64,000 bases of DNA. It comes from an uncultured Clostridia bacterium (GTDB taxonomy: Bacteria > Bacillota > Clostridia > TANB77 > CAG-508). The stretch's first letter is position 1. Every line of letters starts with the position of its first letter. The notes under the pieces are model-generated. The model was not told the DNA's origin. It saw nothing but the letters and a program-made list of their open reading frames with translations, and searched no databases. The stretch spans positions 1-64,000 of the forward strand of contig CAKOWW010000001.1 in NCBI GenBank assembly GCA_934129785.1, given 5' to 3'. Position numbers and translations under genes: made by a program. Below are positions 18,001 through 27,100 of the stretch, piece after piece.

Positions 18001-19844
18001 CAACACAAAATGATGTAAAAGTAAAAGCAAATATACCAGAAGGATTAACAGTTGACAGACTTGAGTTAATAACAGGTATGACAGGAGAAACAGTAAAAGA
18101 TAGCGATTTACATCAAATAGGAGTTGACGAGGAAACAGACGCAACAAACAATACAGCTGATGATTCTAGCAATGTAAAATCTGAAACAATTGAAAACAAA
18201 GAAGAAGTTAGTATAGGAGATTTAAAAGCTGGAGAATCAAAAGTATTATGCTATAACTTAAAAATTGGTAAAAAAGTAAAAGATATAAACTTCTCAGTAG
18301 TTGCAAAATCAGGAAATGAAGAATATAAATCAAATAATAGTACAAGTGATGTAAAAACAACAGATATTTCATTACAAATGACAACAAATACTGAAAGCCA
18401 ATATGTAAAAACAGGAGATACAATAGAATATACTATAAAAGTAAAAAACAACGGAACAGAATCTGTAGAAGGTTTATACATAAAAGATAAAATACCAGCA
18501 AGCTTATCAGTAGAAAAAGTAACATTTAATGATCAAGAAATTGAAAAATTAAAAAATGAAAATGATATAGCAATATCATGTGATATATCAGCAAAATCAG
18601 AAGTTACAATAAAAATTACAACAGTAGTAAATCGTTCAGATGCAAGAGATGAAGCTGAAGCAATTACAAATAGCGCATATGCAGAATTACTTAATGAAAA
18701 AATTGCAACAACAGCTGAAATTAACCACATTATTGAAGCAAATGAAAACAGCAACGGAAATAATAACGGAAATAATGGTGGTAGTGGAAAAGACAACACA
18801 GTAGAGAACACAGATGTAGCTACAGGAAGCAAAACAATATCAGGAATTGCTTGGTATGATGAAAACTCAAACGGTAAAAAAGATGACAATGAAAAAACAT
18901 TAAGTGGAATAAAAGTACAATTACTAAACACACAAACAAATAATTTAGTAAAAGACAAAAATGGAAATGTATTAGAAGCAACAACAAATGAAAACGGAAT
19001 GTTTATATTAAACAATATTGGAAATGGTAAATATATTGCAATATTTGACTATGACCAAACAAAATACTCATTAACAAAATACAGAGCAGAAAATGTTGAT
19101 GAAAGCAGAAATTCAAATGCATTAATGAAAGAAATAGAATTAAATGGAAACAAAAAACAAATGGCATCAACAGACATAATTGAAGTTACAAATAATAATA
19201 TTTCAAACATAAACATAGGTTTAACACAATTACAAGAATTTGATTTACAACTAGATAAATATGTAAGCAAAATAGTAATTCAAAATAAAGCAGGAACAAC
19301 AGTAAAAGAATATGATAATGAAACTGTTGCAAAAGCAGAAATTGATGCTAAAAAAATAAATGGAACAACAGTAATCGTAGAATACAAAATAAAAGTAACA
19401 AATGCTGGTAAAGTACCAGGATGTGCAAGAAAAATAGCAGACTATATACCAAATGATTTAAAATTCAGTTCAGAATTAAATAAAGATTGGTATCAAACAG
19501 GAAATGCATTATATAACGCAAGTTTAGCAAATGAAGTAATCAATGCAGGAGAATCAAAAGAAGTAACATTAACATTAACAAAAGCAATGACAGAAAACAA
19601 TACAGGAAGAACAAATAACACAGCAGAAATCGCAGAAGCATATAATGATTTAGGATTAAGTGATACAAACTCAACACCAGGAAATAAAAAACAAGGTGAA
19701 AACGATATGGGATCAGCAGATGTAATTATAAGTATTAAAACAGGTGGAATCGTTTATGTAAGTATAGCAGTAGCAGTAGTAACAGTTCTTGCTGGAGCAG
19801 CATTTATAATAATAAAAATAAAAAATAAGAAAGAAAATATGTAG
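15033..19844 (+). CDS. Giant surface protein A1 (DUF11 / SdrD-B-like, membrane-anchored)
   Basis: A 1,603-residue exported protein. The signal peptide ends near VSYA-ES (about 37). A long Thr/Asn/Lys-rich stalk follows with Ig-like modules, including NPTITIELPEDVESAKIN and at least three DUF11-type modules (GEVITYTIQVSNIGSKDLDEVTVKGKVPEG; NGTVAYYAIIENISEA; GDTIEYTIKVKNNGTE). Next come an Asn/Gly-rich linker (about 1240-1260) and an SdrD-B-like domain from about 1269 (ISGIAWYDENSNGKKDDNEKTLSG is its calcium-binding-type start, quoted here in parts). A further module leads to ISIKTGG and a C-terminal membrane helix with a Lys tail. There is no LPXTG. ATG 15033 has AAGGAGG 5 bases upstream. It is the first gene of an operon with B1. 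Probably a wall-spanning adhesin stalk; binding partner unknown. Confidence 0.85.
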   Translation: MKGKIFKTITAILLLMALTMTNFIYVGVGLVSYAESNVATNNQNVEFGAQIVNGKLNLELSVKKDGYFNGTIELSDSNFKLKSSNSEYINQVEEGKITLNQINAGTTAKMEIEIEPVQNEIFNAGLLNATSKLQLSGTYKNSSNKENTVKATREIDYRYTANTAQENIENTAQIITNKIANVSGEEKRIVEISMNMGLKDNSYPIKKIETKIAIPQIDGKSPKVVKKVNFNTMTHYDYQYDGKEATFTFTNEPNEKNLILWKKSGAENVVLTLIYDKDAKIEGNEIKINQKIGIYDNANDLETTNNLKLDNEEKDGIISVTTSNTEGTIYKGKLNSKLDRQMETKTSVAVNFSGVANYLNILEQPEALKTDTETNQINTVYNKTTISKSSFDEILGENGTITVTNQKGEVIGVINSATPIDNDKNIVLDYTGNEPETITIKTSKPVAEGNLEFTHLKTIKSANINDKLVKSAKAIVTNVNYEYGENTAKTSTAETELAEAKTEVALEVNKETLSTTVSNNVEMRAKIKANSEKYNLLKNPTITIELPEDVESAKINSIDLVYETELKVKNYNINGRILTIELEGQQTAYKEAGVEGTIVVINADITINKKSATKDSTIKLNCTNGDENATDSKPIKIVAPKDMTVINNIKDLNIETAGQDEVKQVTIKSSESEKQYQTEIEIVNNNESQIKDVKLLGTFATNNDTNNMNAKIAEGITLSNSENAKVYYTENANATDDVENTSNGWTAEIKDASKVKKYLITVSKMESQESIKGTYKTSIPANLEYNQTARQGYSVKYTNTLTNTESNIKATTIEIQTGVGAKVDTKLEMKASGITPEQNAKVKNGEVITYTIQVSNIGSKDLDEVTVKGKVPEGTVLVKPVDNYEYTGTLYYEELSDTQYEQKIKNLKSGQVVTLEYEVRVKNDTKEGTNITNKIETNYDGETKTSNETNLVSAKGNLRVTVKRITDRSIDLYENGTVAYYAIIENISEATQNDVKVKANIPEGLTVDRLELITGMTGETVKDSDLHQIGVDEETDATNNTADDSSNVKSETIENKEEVSIGDLKAGESKVLCYNLKIGKKVKDINFSVVAKSGNEEYKSNNSTSDVKTTDISLQMTTNTESQYVKTGDTIEYTIKVKNNGTESVEGLYIKDKIPASLSVEKVTFNDQEIEKLKNENDIAISCDISAKSEVTIKITTVVNRSDARDEAEAITNSAYAELLNEKIATTAEINHIIEANENSNGNNNGNNGGSGKDNTVENTDVATGSKTISGIAWYDENSNGKKDDNEKTLSGIKVQLLNTQTNNLVKDKNGNVLEATTNENGMFILNNIGNGKYIAIFDYDQTKYSLTKYRAENVDESRNSNALMKEIELNGNKKQMASTDIIEVTNNNISNINIGLTQLQEFDLQLDKYVSKIVIQNKAGTTVKEYDNETVAKAEIDAKKINGTTVIVEYKIKVTNAGKVPGCARKIADYIPNDLKFSSELNKDWYQTGNALYNASLANEVINAGESKEVTLTLTKAMTENNTGRTNNTAEIAEAYNDLGLSDTNSTPGNKKQGENDMGSADVIISIKTGGIVYVSIAVAVVTVLAGAAFIIIKIKNKKENM

Positions 19845-19856
19845 GAAAGGAGGTAT

Positions 19857-22800
19857 ATGAACATGAAAATGAAAAATCTATTAAAAACAACATTTGGAAT
19901 AATAGTTGCAATGACAGCAATGCTAGGAGTAGCAACAACAAATGTAGAAGCACGTGGAGAATATGACTATAAAGTTGGAGACGAAGTAATGCTTGGTTAT
20001 AAAGAATATAAAGGTTATGATAAATTATATTGTATGCAACACGGACAAAAATTAAAATCAAAAAGAACAAAATATAAAGTAATCTCACAAGTAAGCATTG
20101 ATGGAACAAAGTCAACAGATCATACAGGAAAAACAATTGATAATAAATCAAATGCAATATTTGCATATATATTAAATCAAAACAATGGAACTGGTAAAAA
20201 ATCAGATGGATATGTAGCAAACGCTATTTGGACATATGGATATACATGGATGCAAAATGTAGGTCAACATCATGCAGGATTAGACTTAAGTTTTGTAAGA
20301 AATAAACCAGGAAAATATGTAGATTTATCAAGTGCAGAAAGATACGCAAATGAAATATCTGCAGGACAAAGCGCAAAAGACAATACAGATAAAAGTAGAA
20401 TAAAAGTATCTTCTTATAACAAAGATGGAAAACAATATATGAGAGTTGGACCATTTAATTGGACATTCTCAGGAACATTATCAGATATATCAATATATGA
20501 CCAAAATGGAAATTCAATATCTGAAAAACTATACAGTAACTTTAATGGAACAACAGAAAACTGGTTCAATGCCTCTGGAGTAAAATCAGGAAGTGACTTC
20601 TATATTTCAATACCAGCAAGTGCAAATGTAACAAAAATAACAAAAGTAACTGGAAGAAGTTTAGTAAACACAAAGAAAGTTGATGTATGGTTCTTTAAAT
20701 CAGAAACATCTGGATTCCAAAACTTAATATTAATTAGACCGGGAACATCACAACAAAATATAGATTTAAGTTTTAATTATGATATATCAATATTAGGGAA
20801 TTTAAAAGTAATAAAAGTAAATAAAGATAACACAACTGTAAAATTACAAGGTGTTGGATTCTACTTACAAAATAAAGAAACAGGAAAATATGTAAGTAAA
20901 TCAGCAGATGGAAAAATTACATATGTAGACAGTAAAGAACAAGCAACAGAATTTATAACAGATAAAAATGGTGAATTTACCGTAGAAAACCTAATAGTAG
21001 GAACATATGTAGCATATGAAACTAAAAACCCAAATTACGGATATGAAATAATTAAAGATGGAGTTGAAAAAACACTAACTGTTGATAAAACAACTGAATT
21101 ACAAATTCCAAATAAACAAATATATATAAAACTATCAGGATATGTATGGGTAGACAAAATAAGTGGAAAACAATCATTAAGAAATGATTTATACAAAGAT
21201 ACATCAGATAGCAATTATGATGATTCAAAAGACATATTATTAGATGGAATAAAAGTAAGATTAAAAGATAAATCAGGAAACACAATTAAAGAAGCAGTAA
21301 CAGCAAATGGAGGAAGTTATCAATTTACAGATGTATTAATTGAAGATTTAGACAAATACTATGTTGAATTTGAGTATGATGGATTAACATACACAAATGT
21401 AATACCACATATAGACAGAGATAATGGTTCAAAATCAGCAGAAAGTACAGAAACAAGAGATGCATTTAACCAAAACTTCGCAGTAGTTGAAGGAAAAACA
21501 GAAAACACAGGTATAACAAGAGACCAAAACGGAAATCAAAAACACGAATTAAATTATAATATAGACAAAAATGAGCATACAGCAACATTAATAAATAATG
21601 GACAATACAAAATAACAGCAAACACAAATGAAGCTGGATATAGCATAAGAACTCACTTTACATATGGACAAGAAGAAATAAAATACATCAACTTAGGGTT
21701 ATATGAAAGAGAACAACCAGACATAGCATTAGTAAAAGACTTACAAAATGTAAATGTTGCAATAAATGGATATAATCACATATATGAATATGCACAAAGA
21801 ACAAACAATCCAAGCGAATATGGTGGAGATGGATTTAATATTGGAGTAAAATTTGGAAGCAAATATAGCACAACAAAACCATATAGCAGAGCAATTTACA
21901 AAGCGGATTATGAATATGTAAATGAAAACGATAAGAGTAAAGAATTACAAGTATATGTAACATACAAAATCTCAATGAAAAATACAAGCTCAAATCTAAA
22001 AGTTGTAGTAAACAGCATAGCAGAACATTATGACAGCAGATACGAACTAGTAGGAGCTGGAACAGGATTAAGCAAAGAAGGACAAATAACAGGAAACTTA
22101 CAAACTGGTAATACACAAAACAATGGAAAATACACAAAAACAATAGTAAACACTGGAACAAGAATAGAAAATCAACAAACAGAATCAATATATGTACAAT
22201 TTAAACTAAACAGAGAAGCTGTTCTAAATATATTAAATGACAAAGCAAACTTAGACAATGTAGCAGAAATAAACTCATATTCAGTATATGATGAAAACGG
22301 AAAAATATATGCAGGAATAGACAAAAACTCAAATCCAGGAAATGTAGCACCAGAAGATAAACAAACATATCAAGATGACACAGACTCAAGTCCAGCCTTA
22401 AAACTAGAAGTAGCAGATGCAAGAGAAATATCAGGAAAAGTATTCTTAGATGCAACATCAGGTGAATTAATGACAGGAAAAATAAGACAAGGAAATGGAA
22501 AATATGATAATGGCGAAAAAGGAATACAAGATGTTAAAGTAACATTAAAAGAAAACACTGGAAGCGGAAAAGTATATGAAGCTACAACAAACGAAAACGG
22601 AGATTATACAATATCAGGATTTATACCAGGAGACTACACAGTAACATACACATGGGGAGACAAAACATACACGGTTCAAAACTATAAAGGAACAATATAT
22701 GACAGCTCAAGAAACCAAAACGACAAAGAATGGTATAAAAAAGATGTAGACAACAGACTAACTGATGCAATAGACAATTATGAAATAAGACAAAAAATAG

Positions 22801-23795
22801 ATGAAGAATTAAAAACACAAGGATATAACACAACAACATCAATAGACAAAATGGACTCAACAACTCCAACAATGGGAATAGGAGTAGAATATGATTCAAC
22901 AACTACAGCATCAGCTGGTAACAGATATGTATACAAAATATCAAATGTAGACTTTGGAATAGTAGAAAGAGCAAGACAAGACTTATCACTTGCAAAATCA
23001 GTAAAATCATTTAAAGTAACACTTGCAAATGGTCAAGTAATAGCAGATGCAAAAATTGAAAATGGTAAACTAACAGGAGAAATAAAAAATGTAACATACA
23101 TGAAACCAGGAAACAATGTAATACCAAAAAACGGAAGCATAAAACTAGAACTTGATAATGAATTAATCCAAGGTGCAACAGTAGAAGTAGAATATGAAAT
23201 AAAAGCAACAAACAACAGTGAATTAGATTACTTATCAGAAAACTACTATAAATACGGAAAACAAGAAGGAAAAGTAATTACAATTTCAGCACCTGGCATA
23301 ATAGACTACTTAGACAAAAACTGGGCATTTGATGCAGAACAAAATAAACAATGGACAGTAAAAACAATAAATGACATAAAAGAAATTGTATCAGAACAAG
23401 TATGGAACACAAACAAAAATGAAGAAAATACAATTGGAGACAAAACAATACTATACACAGAAAGCTTAAAAGACAAACAAATAGAACCAACAAAATCAGA
23501 ATCAGTAAGCTTAACAGTATCTAAAAAACTAGCTAACACAGATGAAGTATCATTAGATAATGAAGCGGAAATTACAAAAATAGAAAAAACAGGTGGTTCA
23601 AAAACACCTTCAACTCCAGGTAACTATGTACCAGGAACTGGAAAAACAGAATCAGATGATTCAACAGCAGAAACTGTAATAGTAACACCAAGTACAGGTG
23701 CAAACTTAAATGTAATATTACCAATAGGAATTGGAATTATGGCATTAGTTGTATTAGGAGCTGGTGTAGTAATAATTAAGAAAAAAGCATTATAA
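19857..23795 (+). CDS. Giant surface protein B1 (SpaA/SdrD-B, sortase-anchored)
   Basis: A 1,312-residue protein (1,310 if ATG 19863 is used, which has better spacing to AAAGGAGG). The signal peptide ends near NVEA-RG. The N-terminal domain resembles a thioester domain: C59 in LYCMQHGQ, then VANAIW at 120-125, where the expected Gln is Ala121. Then: a module with VGPFN, a SpaA/Cna-B-type isopeptide domain (about 316-420), an SdrD-B-like domain (about 425-540), a DUF11-like module, a second SdrD-B-like domain (about 855-930), and NVDFGIVERARQ. The C-terminus has TPSTG (1277-1281), a hydrophobic helix and KKKAL, which is a sortase signal. There is no dockerin. It lies 12 bp after A1. Confidence 0.85.
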   Translation: MNMKMKNLLKTTFGIIVAMTAMLGVATTNVEARGEYDYKVGDEVMLGYKEYKGYDKLYCMQHGQKLKSKRTKYKVISQVSIDGTKSTDHTGKTIDNKSNAIFAYILNQNNGTGKKSDGYVANAIWTYGYTWMQNVGQHHAGLDLSFVRNKPGKYVDLSSAERYANEISAGQSAKDNTDKSRIKVSSYNKDGKQYMRVGPFNWTFSGTLSDISIYDQNGNSISEKLYSNFNGTTENWFNASGVKSGSDFYISIPASANVTKITKVTGRSLVNTKKVDVWFFKSETSGFQNLILIRPGTSQQNIDLSFNYDISILGNLKVIKVNKDNTTVKLQGVGFYLQNKETGKYVSKSADGKITYVDSKEQATEFITDKNGEFTVENLIVGTYVAYETKNPNYGYEIIKDGVEKTLTVDKTTELQIPNKQIYIKLSGYVWVDKISGKQSLRNDLYKDTSDSNYDDSKDILLDGIKVRLKDKSGNTIKEAVTANGGSYQFTDVLIEDLDKYYVEFEYDGLTYTNVIPHIDRDNGSKSAESTETRDAFNQNFAVVEGKTENTGITRDQNGNQKHELNYNIDKNEHTATLINNGQYKITANTNEAGYSIRTHFTYGQEEIKYINLGLYEREQPDIALVKDLQNVNVAINGYNHIYEYAQRTNNPSEYGGDGFNIGVKFGSKYSTTKPYSRAIYKADYEYVNENDKSKELQVYVTYKISMKNTSSNLKVVVNSIAEHYDSRYELVGAGTGLSKEGQITGNLQTGNTQNNGKYTKTIVNTGTRIENQQTESIYVQFKLNREAVLNILNDKANLDNVAEINSYSVYDENGKIYAGIDKNSNPGNVAPEDKQTYQDDTDSSPALKLEVADAREISGKVFLDATSGELMTGKIRQGNGKYDNGEKGIQDVKVTLKENTGSGKVYEATTNENGDYTISGFIPGDYTVTYTWGDKTYTVQNYKGTIYDSSRNQNDKEWYKKDVDNRLTDAIDNYEIRQKIDEELKTQGYNTTTSIDKMDSTTPTMGIGVEYDSTTTASAGNRYVYKISNVDFGIVERARQDLSLAKSVKSFKVTLANGQVIADAKIENGKLTGEIKNVTYMKPGNNVIPKNGSIKLELDNELIQGATVEVEYEIKATNNSELDYLSENYYKYGKQEGKVITISAPGIIDYLDKNWAFDAEQNKQWTVKTINDIKEIVSEQVWNTNKNEENTIGDKTILYTESLKDKQIEPTKSESVSLTVSKKLANTDEVSLDNEAEITKIEKTGGSKTPSTPGNYVPGTGKTESDDSTAETVIVTPSTGANLNVILPIGIGIMALVVLGAGVVIIKKKAL

Positions 23796-23843
23796 TATAA
23801 TACTTTAAATAACAGCCTGAATTTCAATAGTGAAATACAAACC

Positions 23844-23875
23844 AAAAGGAGGATTTGAATAAAATCTTCCTTTTT
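23844..23875 (+). terminator. Terminator of surface-protein pair 1
   Basis: A 13-bp stem AAAAGGAGGATTT / AAATCTTCCTTTT with one G-T pair and a T tract. Confidence 0.85.
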
Positions 23876-24189
23876 CGATTCCATGTTAATATAGTCCTGT
23901 ACCAGTAGTTTTGATATTTTTCAATATGCAAATTTTGAAAAACTACGCAAGAAAGCGTTTTGACGAATTATTGAATAAAATAAATGTTTATGAATGAATA
24001 TGTAATAAAAATGTAAAATAAACTTAAAAAAAGAAATAAAAAACTTGCAAAGCCTATATCCTTAAATGTATAGAAGAGTTTTTTGTAATATTTGGAAAAT
24101 AAACAATAAATGGGTATTGCTTATTTTCTTTTGTATCTATAGTATATAAATATAAAAAAAGTTTGAAGAAAATAAAGGGGTAGCAAAGC
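23876..24189 (+). promoter_or_regulatory. Upstream region of surface-protein pair 2, homologous to that of pair 3
   Basis: No gene. A hairpin GTAGTTTT / AAAACTAC occurs near 23,907-23,945. From 24,001 for about 100 bases the sequence aligns almost without gaps to 32,863-32,962 upstream of pair 3 (both begin TGTAATAAAAATGT and share AAATAAACTTAAA). CTATA / TATAG plus a T6 tract lies at about 24,053-24,084. A weak promoter is possible (TTGCTT at 24117-24122 with TAGTAT at 24140-24145). Confidence 0.5.
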
Positions 24190-27100
24190 ATGTTAAGGAT
24201 TAGTGAAAAAGTCAAGAAAATGGGGAAAAACTTGATAAGTATATTAGTTTTATTAATGATGCTATTAAGTAACTCAAGTATGGTAATTGCGAGTGAAATA
24301 CTAGAAAATGCTCAAAATGAAAGCCCAAAAGAAATTGCTGAAGCTGAATTAATTAAATATAGCAATTACAAAGTTCAAGATAAAAAAGGTAGTTTGATTA
24401 AGTTTAAATTAACAACAGGGGTGGAGTATCCAGAAGATGCACAAACTTATAACTTAAAAAAATCTGTAATATTACTAAATATGCCTCTTTTAAAAAACAA
24501 ATTTCCAGAAAGTGTAACTGTAGTTTCTGATAACGCACAAACTAAAAAGGATGAAAATCAATTTACTTATGTGTATGACAAGGAAACAGGAGCACTACAA
24601 ATTAATATTGGAAATCAAAATATAGGCGAAAATTCTAAAGAAATTAAAAATGAATGTCAAATAATTTGTAACTATGATGAAGCAACATATGAAGAAGAAG
24701 ATACGAAAAAAGAAGCATCAATACAAATTGTGGCACAATCATATATTGATAATGAAGAAGAGAATGTATATACAGCAAAAAATGACATTAATTTCAATTT
24801 ACAAGAAAAAAACGAAACTGTAATTTCAGCTAGCCTTGGAATTGAACCAATTTATGATGGATATATAAAATGTAATAAAGTAAATGGAACTGATTATGAA
24901 ACAACATATAAGGAAGAAACTAATATTGATATTGGATGTAAAGTAGAAACCTTAGAATTAAATGTAATACAAGAAAATCAATATTTAAACTCAAATAATG
25001 AGGTAATTGATGGACTAGATGGAATTAACTATAAATCAACAAAAGTTAATAAACAAAATGTATTAGACATTGTTGGTGATGATGGAGCTCTTATTATTGT
25101 TACAGATACTGGAGATATTTTAAAAAGAGTCAATAAAGATACAGAAGAGAATGATGTGGAAATACAATATGATGAGAATACAAAAAAAGTTTCATTTATG
25201 TTATTATCTGTAAAAAAACCAGGAACTTTAAAAATAGAAAATATAAAATCACTTCCAGCTAATATTGGCGCTAATGTCTCTAGAATAAAAACAAAACAGT
25301 CAGAAACTGTTTATGATTATGGAACAGATAATCCAAATAGTGGAATGCAAGTACCAAATGCACATTATGATGAAATTGGAACTCAGGAAGTTATTCAAGA
25401 AATACAAAAATCAACATCAAATGTAGAGGTTGAAATAAATAATAATAATATGACAAATGGAGCAACAAATGATGTAACAATTACAGCAACATTGCAGTCA
25501 GATTCACCTCAATATGAATTATATAGAAATCCGAAAATACAAATAGAATTACCAGAAGATGTTGAAAAAGTTGTATTAGGTGATGTTTCATTAGTACATA
25601 CAGATGAATTATCTGTAAAAAATGCTCAAATATTAGAAGGAAGTAACGGAAAAAAATCAGTTATTATTGAGCTTTCAGGGACACAAACGAAGTATATTGG
25701 AGATTCAATAAATAAAGGTATTAATGTTATAATACCAGTAAAATTAATATTAAAAAATGATATAGAATCTAAAAAGGCATCAATAAAAATAGCATATGCA
25801 AATGAAGTTTTATCAGGAAATAAATATGTATCAGAACAAAAAAACGCAAATGATATTGAAGTAAATATAGTATCAGTTACAAAAGAGCCGGATAGTTCTG
25901 GAAAAACAGATGAAAAGACAGACGAGAAAACAGACGAAAAAGCAGATGGAGAATTGAATGAAGATAAAAATAATAATTCTTCAACATCAAAAGACATAGA
26001 CAGCAATAATATTGAATTAAGTGCATATGCACAAATAGGAAGCAAAAAATTATCAAATGGTGATAGTATACATGAAACTGAAATAATAAAATATGTTGTA
26101 GAAGTAAAAAATACATCTAATAAGAAAATGACAAATGTAAAAATAGATTCCCAAATACCAGAAGGAACAGTTTATGCAACAATAAATAGAGGATCATATT
26201 ACTGGGAAGATTATACATATGAACAAGACACAAGTAAAAAAGATTATTCATTTGAGGCTGAAACACTTGAACCAGGAGAAACAAAAAGAGGATTTTATGA
26301 AGTTGTAATTAATAAATTAGATGACAATATTACTGAGAAAAATATAAGTAATAAGATTTCTATTGTATCAGGTGGAAAAGAAATAAAAAGCGTAATTCTA
26401 GAAAACAAAATTATAAAAGCAAAATTGAAGGTCTATTTAAGATCATATATAGGAAGAGACGCGAAAAATTCGTTTTGGTATTACTTGGATATAGTGAATA
26501 CTAGCAACGAGGATATAAAAAATATAGAGCTCAAATCAAATAAGTTACAAAAAGAAATTAATGTTGTGGAATCCAACTATTATGAAGATAATGAAAGTAC
26601 AGGAACTGGAGAATTTGGAAAATTTGAGGATAGTGTTGAAAGTGGCACAATGTCAGGTGTTAATGCTGGAAATACAAGGACCATTTTAATAAAAATTAAG
26701 GCTCAAAATTTCGATGAAAATGTAAATGAAGTACCTATTACGATGTCTTTTGAAGCAAATATAAAAGATAGTAACGAAACATATTATTCAAATGAGAACA
26801 GAAGAACCGCTTATCCTGAATATGTAACAGCTCAAATAACTTCTGATAAAGAGGGAGAGAAAGTGCAGGCAGGAGAAATTGTTACATATAAACTAAAGAT
26901 AAGTAATCCATCAAAAATTAGAACATATGTTAATATAAAAGATAAATTACCAACATCTTCTGTTCAGGGAATAACGGCTTCATATACAATGTTTGATCTA
27001 AAAGATGATGATGCGGAAGAAACATGCTATGATATAGATGCTGAAGCTAATATGGAGTATACTCCAAAAAAAATTGAAAGAGATATACATGTAAGTAATG

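Noticed and set aside
24020..24085. Resemblance to a cyclic-di-GMP-I riboswitch (CTTGCAAAGCCTATATCC)
   Set aside because: Only a short core string matches; the homologous segment upstream of pair 3 lacks it, and the second conserved half of the aptamer is absent.
25906..25941. Possible CRISPR or larger repeat array
   Set aside because: Short 12-bp coding micro-repeat without spacers; nowhere in the window was a repeat-spacer array seen.
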